Positions 6,216 through 6,827 of a stretch of DNA of 6,827 nucleotides are shown in pieces. The position numbers and the translations under genes were made by a program. The stretch comes from Negativicutes bacterium. Its GTDB lineage: Bacteria; Bacillota_C; Negativicutes; Acidaminococcales; Acidaminococcaceae. Position 1 is the stretch's first letter. Each line of letters starts with the position of its first letter. The notes under the pieces are model-generated. The model saw only the letters and a list, made by a program, of their open reading frames with translations, did no database searches and was not told the origin of the DNA. The stretch lies in contig RZYP01000107.1 in the NCBI GenBank assembly GCA_009930275.1, forward strand, positions 1 through 6,827, read 5' to 3'.

Positions 6216-6576
6216 GGGCAAACTCCTTGTGCGGACAACCTGGAATCCCCATTTCATAAAGGCGCCCACACGCCTCAAATAAAGTGCAGCAAGTCACCAG
6301 CAAAGGAATATCATTTTCCTTTGCCGCTTCGATAATCTCTTTGCTGGGCTGTTTGCCGCGCACAAAAACAATTGCGCATAGATCACTAAGCTCAGCCGTT
6401 CTTACGACCTGAACATTTGTTAATCCTGTTAAGAGCAGTGTCTTTCGTTTCGTAAAAGTCAAAACGTCACTCATCAAATCGGCGCCGCAGGCAGAAGCCA
6501 CTTCGCGGTCCATTTGATTATCTCCCAGCAATATTTTTGCATCAAGCTTACTGCAGACCTGGCTTAGTTTAATCAC
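6208..6576 (-). CDS. DRTGG-type small domain protein, cysteine-rich paralogue, first gene of the operon
   Basis: A 122-residue soluble protein with the same layout as the other DRTGG gene: a helical start MIKLSQVCSKLDAKIL, EVASACGADLMSDVL (25-39) where the paralogue has EVTGGYASDLLSNVM, a strand region near 46-59, AIVFVRGKQP (68-77), a helix, and a C-terminal IPLLVTCCTLFEACGRLYE stretch. It carries seven cysteines (C8, C30, C67, C96, C97, C103, C114) where the paralogue has none, which hints at metal, Fe-S or redox function. The DRTGG motif itself is degenerate, so the assignment rests on the overall pattern and the paralogue. I start it at GTG 6576, because AGGAGG (6585-6590) lies 8 nt upstream; the ATG at 6603 adds nine residues but has no clear ribosome site. 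It follows the promoter and leader, and overlaps the RsbT-like gene by 8 nt. Confidence 0.82.
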   Translation of the reverse strand: MIKLSQVCSKLDAKILLGDNQMDREVASACGADLMSDVLTFTKRKTLLLTGLTNVQVVRTAELSDLCAIVFVRGKQPSKEIIEAAKENDIPLLVTCCTLFEACGRLYEMGIPGCPHKEFAHE

Positions 6577-6584
6577 GAGTACTA

Positions 6585-6590
6585 CCTCCT
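6585..6590 (-). promoter_or_regulatory. Ribosome binding site AGGAGG deciding the first gene's GTG start
   Basis: A perfect AGGAGG ends 8 nt before the GTG at 6574-6576. The competing ATG at 6601-6603 lies upstream of this site and has only a distant purine run (GAAAAAGG) before it, so the GTG is preferred. Confidence 0.75.
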
Positions 6591-6608
6591 GTTTTCCAAC
6601 CATGTCAT

Positions 6609-6683
6609 AAACCTTTTTCAGGTGGACAGCATCAATTACTCAAAACATTGAAAAAATTGATGTTATTCGGCTACAAAAGGTTT
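6609..6683 (-). repeat. Nested inverted repeats in the operon leader
   Basis: Two perfect inverted repeats sit one inside the other in the untranslated leader. The outer arms are 9 bp (6609-6617, AAACCTTTT; 6675-6683, AAAAGGTTT), the inner arms 8 bp (6630-6637, CATCAATT; 6655-6662, AATTGATG). A third, alternative dyad AACATTGA-N5-TTGATGTT (6644-6664, seven of eight pairs perfect) shares the inner right arm, so the two inner folds would exclude each other. In RNA this could be a stem-loop structure just upstream of the ribosome site; in DNA it could be a protein-binding dyad. The region is AT-rich, which raises chance matches, and no known riboswitch family is recognised. Confidence 0.5.
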
Positions 6684-6721
6684 CTTTAGTGCTTTTCTTC
6701 AATATTGCAGTTGCTTAACCT

Positions 6722-6745
6722 CGCACAATGTAATTGTACCGTGCG
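6722..6745. promoter_or_regulatory. Candidate operator dyad overlapping the -10 box
   Basis: The outer arms CGCAC (6722-6726) and GTGCG (6741-6745) enclose a second perfect dyad ACAAT-GTA-ATTGT (6725-6737). The arrangement covers the -10 hexamer and the expected start point, a typical repressor position. It does not match the Rex consensus (TTGTGAA-N4-TTCACAA and its clostridial variant) or an FNR/CRP-like site, so no regulator is named. Confidence 0.4.
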
Positions 6746-6761
6746 GGGGTAACCATGTAAA
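6733..6761 (-). promoter_or_regulatory. Sigma-A-type promoter of the sensor/hydrogenase operon
   Basis: On the minus strand TTTACA (6756-6761; five of six to TTGACA) and TACAAT (6733-6738; five of six to TATAAT) are separated by exactly 17 bp. Transcription would start near 6726, giving a leader of about 150 nt before the GTG of the first gene. It sits directly downstream of a terminator and upstream of the first gene, which supports a real operon promoter. Confidence 0.75.
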
Positions 6762-6798
6762 GAAAAATCTAGGGAAACCTTACGGTTCACCTAGATTT
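6762..6798 (-). terminator. Rho-independent terminator of an upstream transcript
   Basis: A 9-bp perfect stem (6765-6773 with 6790-6798), one mismatch and one G-U pair, then a 4-bp stem (6776-6779 with 6784-6787) around a 4-nt loop. On the minus strand it runs into TTTTTCTTT, a good U-tract; on the plus strand no T-run follows, so the orientation is minus. It would end a gene lying beyond 6827. Its T-tract touches the -35 box of the next promoter, so little read-through into the operon is expected. Confidence 0.8.
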
Positions 6799-6827
6799 AA
6801 CCTGGCATTGGCAACGCATACTGTCAA
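6799..6827. other. Edge sequence with no recognisable feature
   Basis: Only 29 nt remain before the window edge, presumably the 3' untranslated end of a gene outside. No open frame or site can be supported here. Confidence 0.4.

Noticed and set aside
6216..6278. Longer N-terminus for the RsbT-like gene
   Set aside because: The extra 21 residues lie inside the preceding gene and are unlike the family. AAGGAG at 6223-6228 points to the ATG at 6215.
6609..6683. Leader hairpins as a Rex or other named operator, or as a known riboswitch
   Set aside because: Arm sequences do not match the Rex or FNR consensus, and no conserved riboswitch core is recognised, so only the repeats are reported.
6822..6827. 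TTGACA at the right edge on the minus strand as a -35 box
   Set aside because: No acceptable -10 hexamer lies 16-18 bp downstream, and transcription from it would meet the terminator at once.
1..6827. Mobile elements, CRISPR arrays, tRNA or rRNA genes
   Set aside because: No transposase, regularly spaced repeats, terminal repeats or structured RNA cores were seen in either strand.

Overview
The window is one compact block of genes, all read right to left on the minus strand. It belongs to the hydrogen metabolism of a strict anaerobe. The best guess is an anaerobic Bacillota, in the Clostridia or a hydrogen-handling Negativicute: Shine-Dalgarno sites are strong (AGGAGG, AAGGAG, GGAGGG), GTG starts occur, genes are tightly overlapped, and the gene set is that of [FeFe]-hydrogenase operons in fermenters, acetogens and syntrophs. 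The genus cannot be named from the sequence alone.

Layout in the direction of transcription (high to low coordinates). At 6762-6798 a rho-independent terminator closes a transcript that comes from outside the window. Directly after it lies a good sigma-A-type promoter (TTTACA, 17 bp, TACAAT; 6733-6761). A leader of roughly 150 nt follows, holding nested inverted repeats. Then come five coupled genes: a cysteine-rich DRTGG-type protein (6208-6576), an RsbT/RsbW-like ATPase (5769-6215), a sensory-type [FeFe]-hydrogenase with an extra C-terminal [4Fe-4S] domain (4363-5748), a second DRTGG-type protein without cysteine (4038-4376), and a PHP-domain phosphoesterase (3274-4035). A 132-nt gap with a weak possible promoter separates these from the structural genes of an NAD(P)-linked, probably electron-bifurcating [FeFe]-hydrogenase: the NuoE-like subunit (2650-3141), a GHKL ATPase without a histidine phosphotransfer domain (2086-2646), an HndB-like thioredoxin-fold protein (1724-2089), and the NuoF-like flavin subunit (1-1680, cut by the window edge). 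The catalytic [FeFe] subunit is expected just beyond position 1.

Working model (inference). The left half encodes the NAD(P)H/ferredoxin/H2 enzyme. The right half looks like a sensing and signalling module: a hydrogenase-fold protein whose H-cluster surroundings carry sensor-type substitutions, two different GHKL ATPases, two small DRTGG domains and a phosphoesterase. Close packing suggests that H2 or redox state read by the sensory hydrogenase controls expression or activity of the adjacent enzyme. No phosphatase, STAS protein or DNA-binding output protein lies in the window, so the output is unknown. No tRNA, rRNA, CRISPR array or mobile element was seen, and no convincing plus-strand gene.
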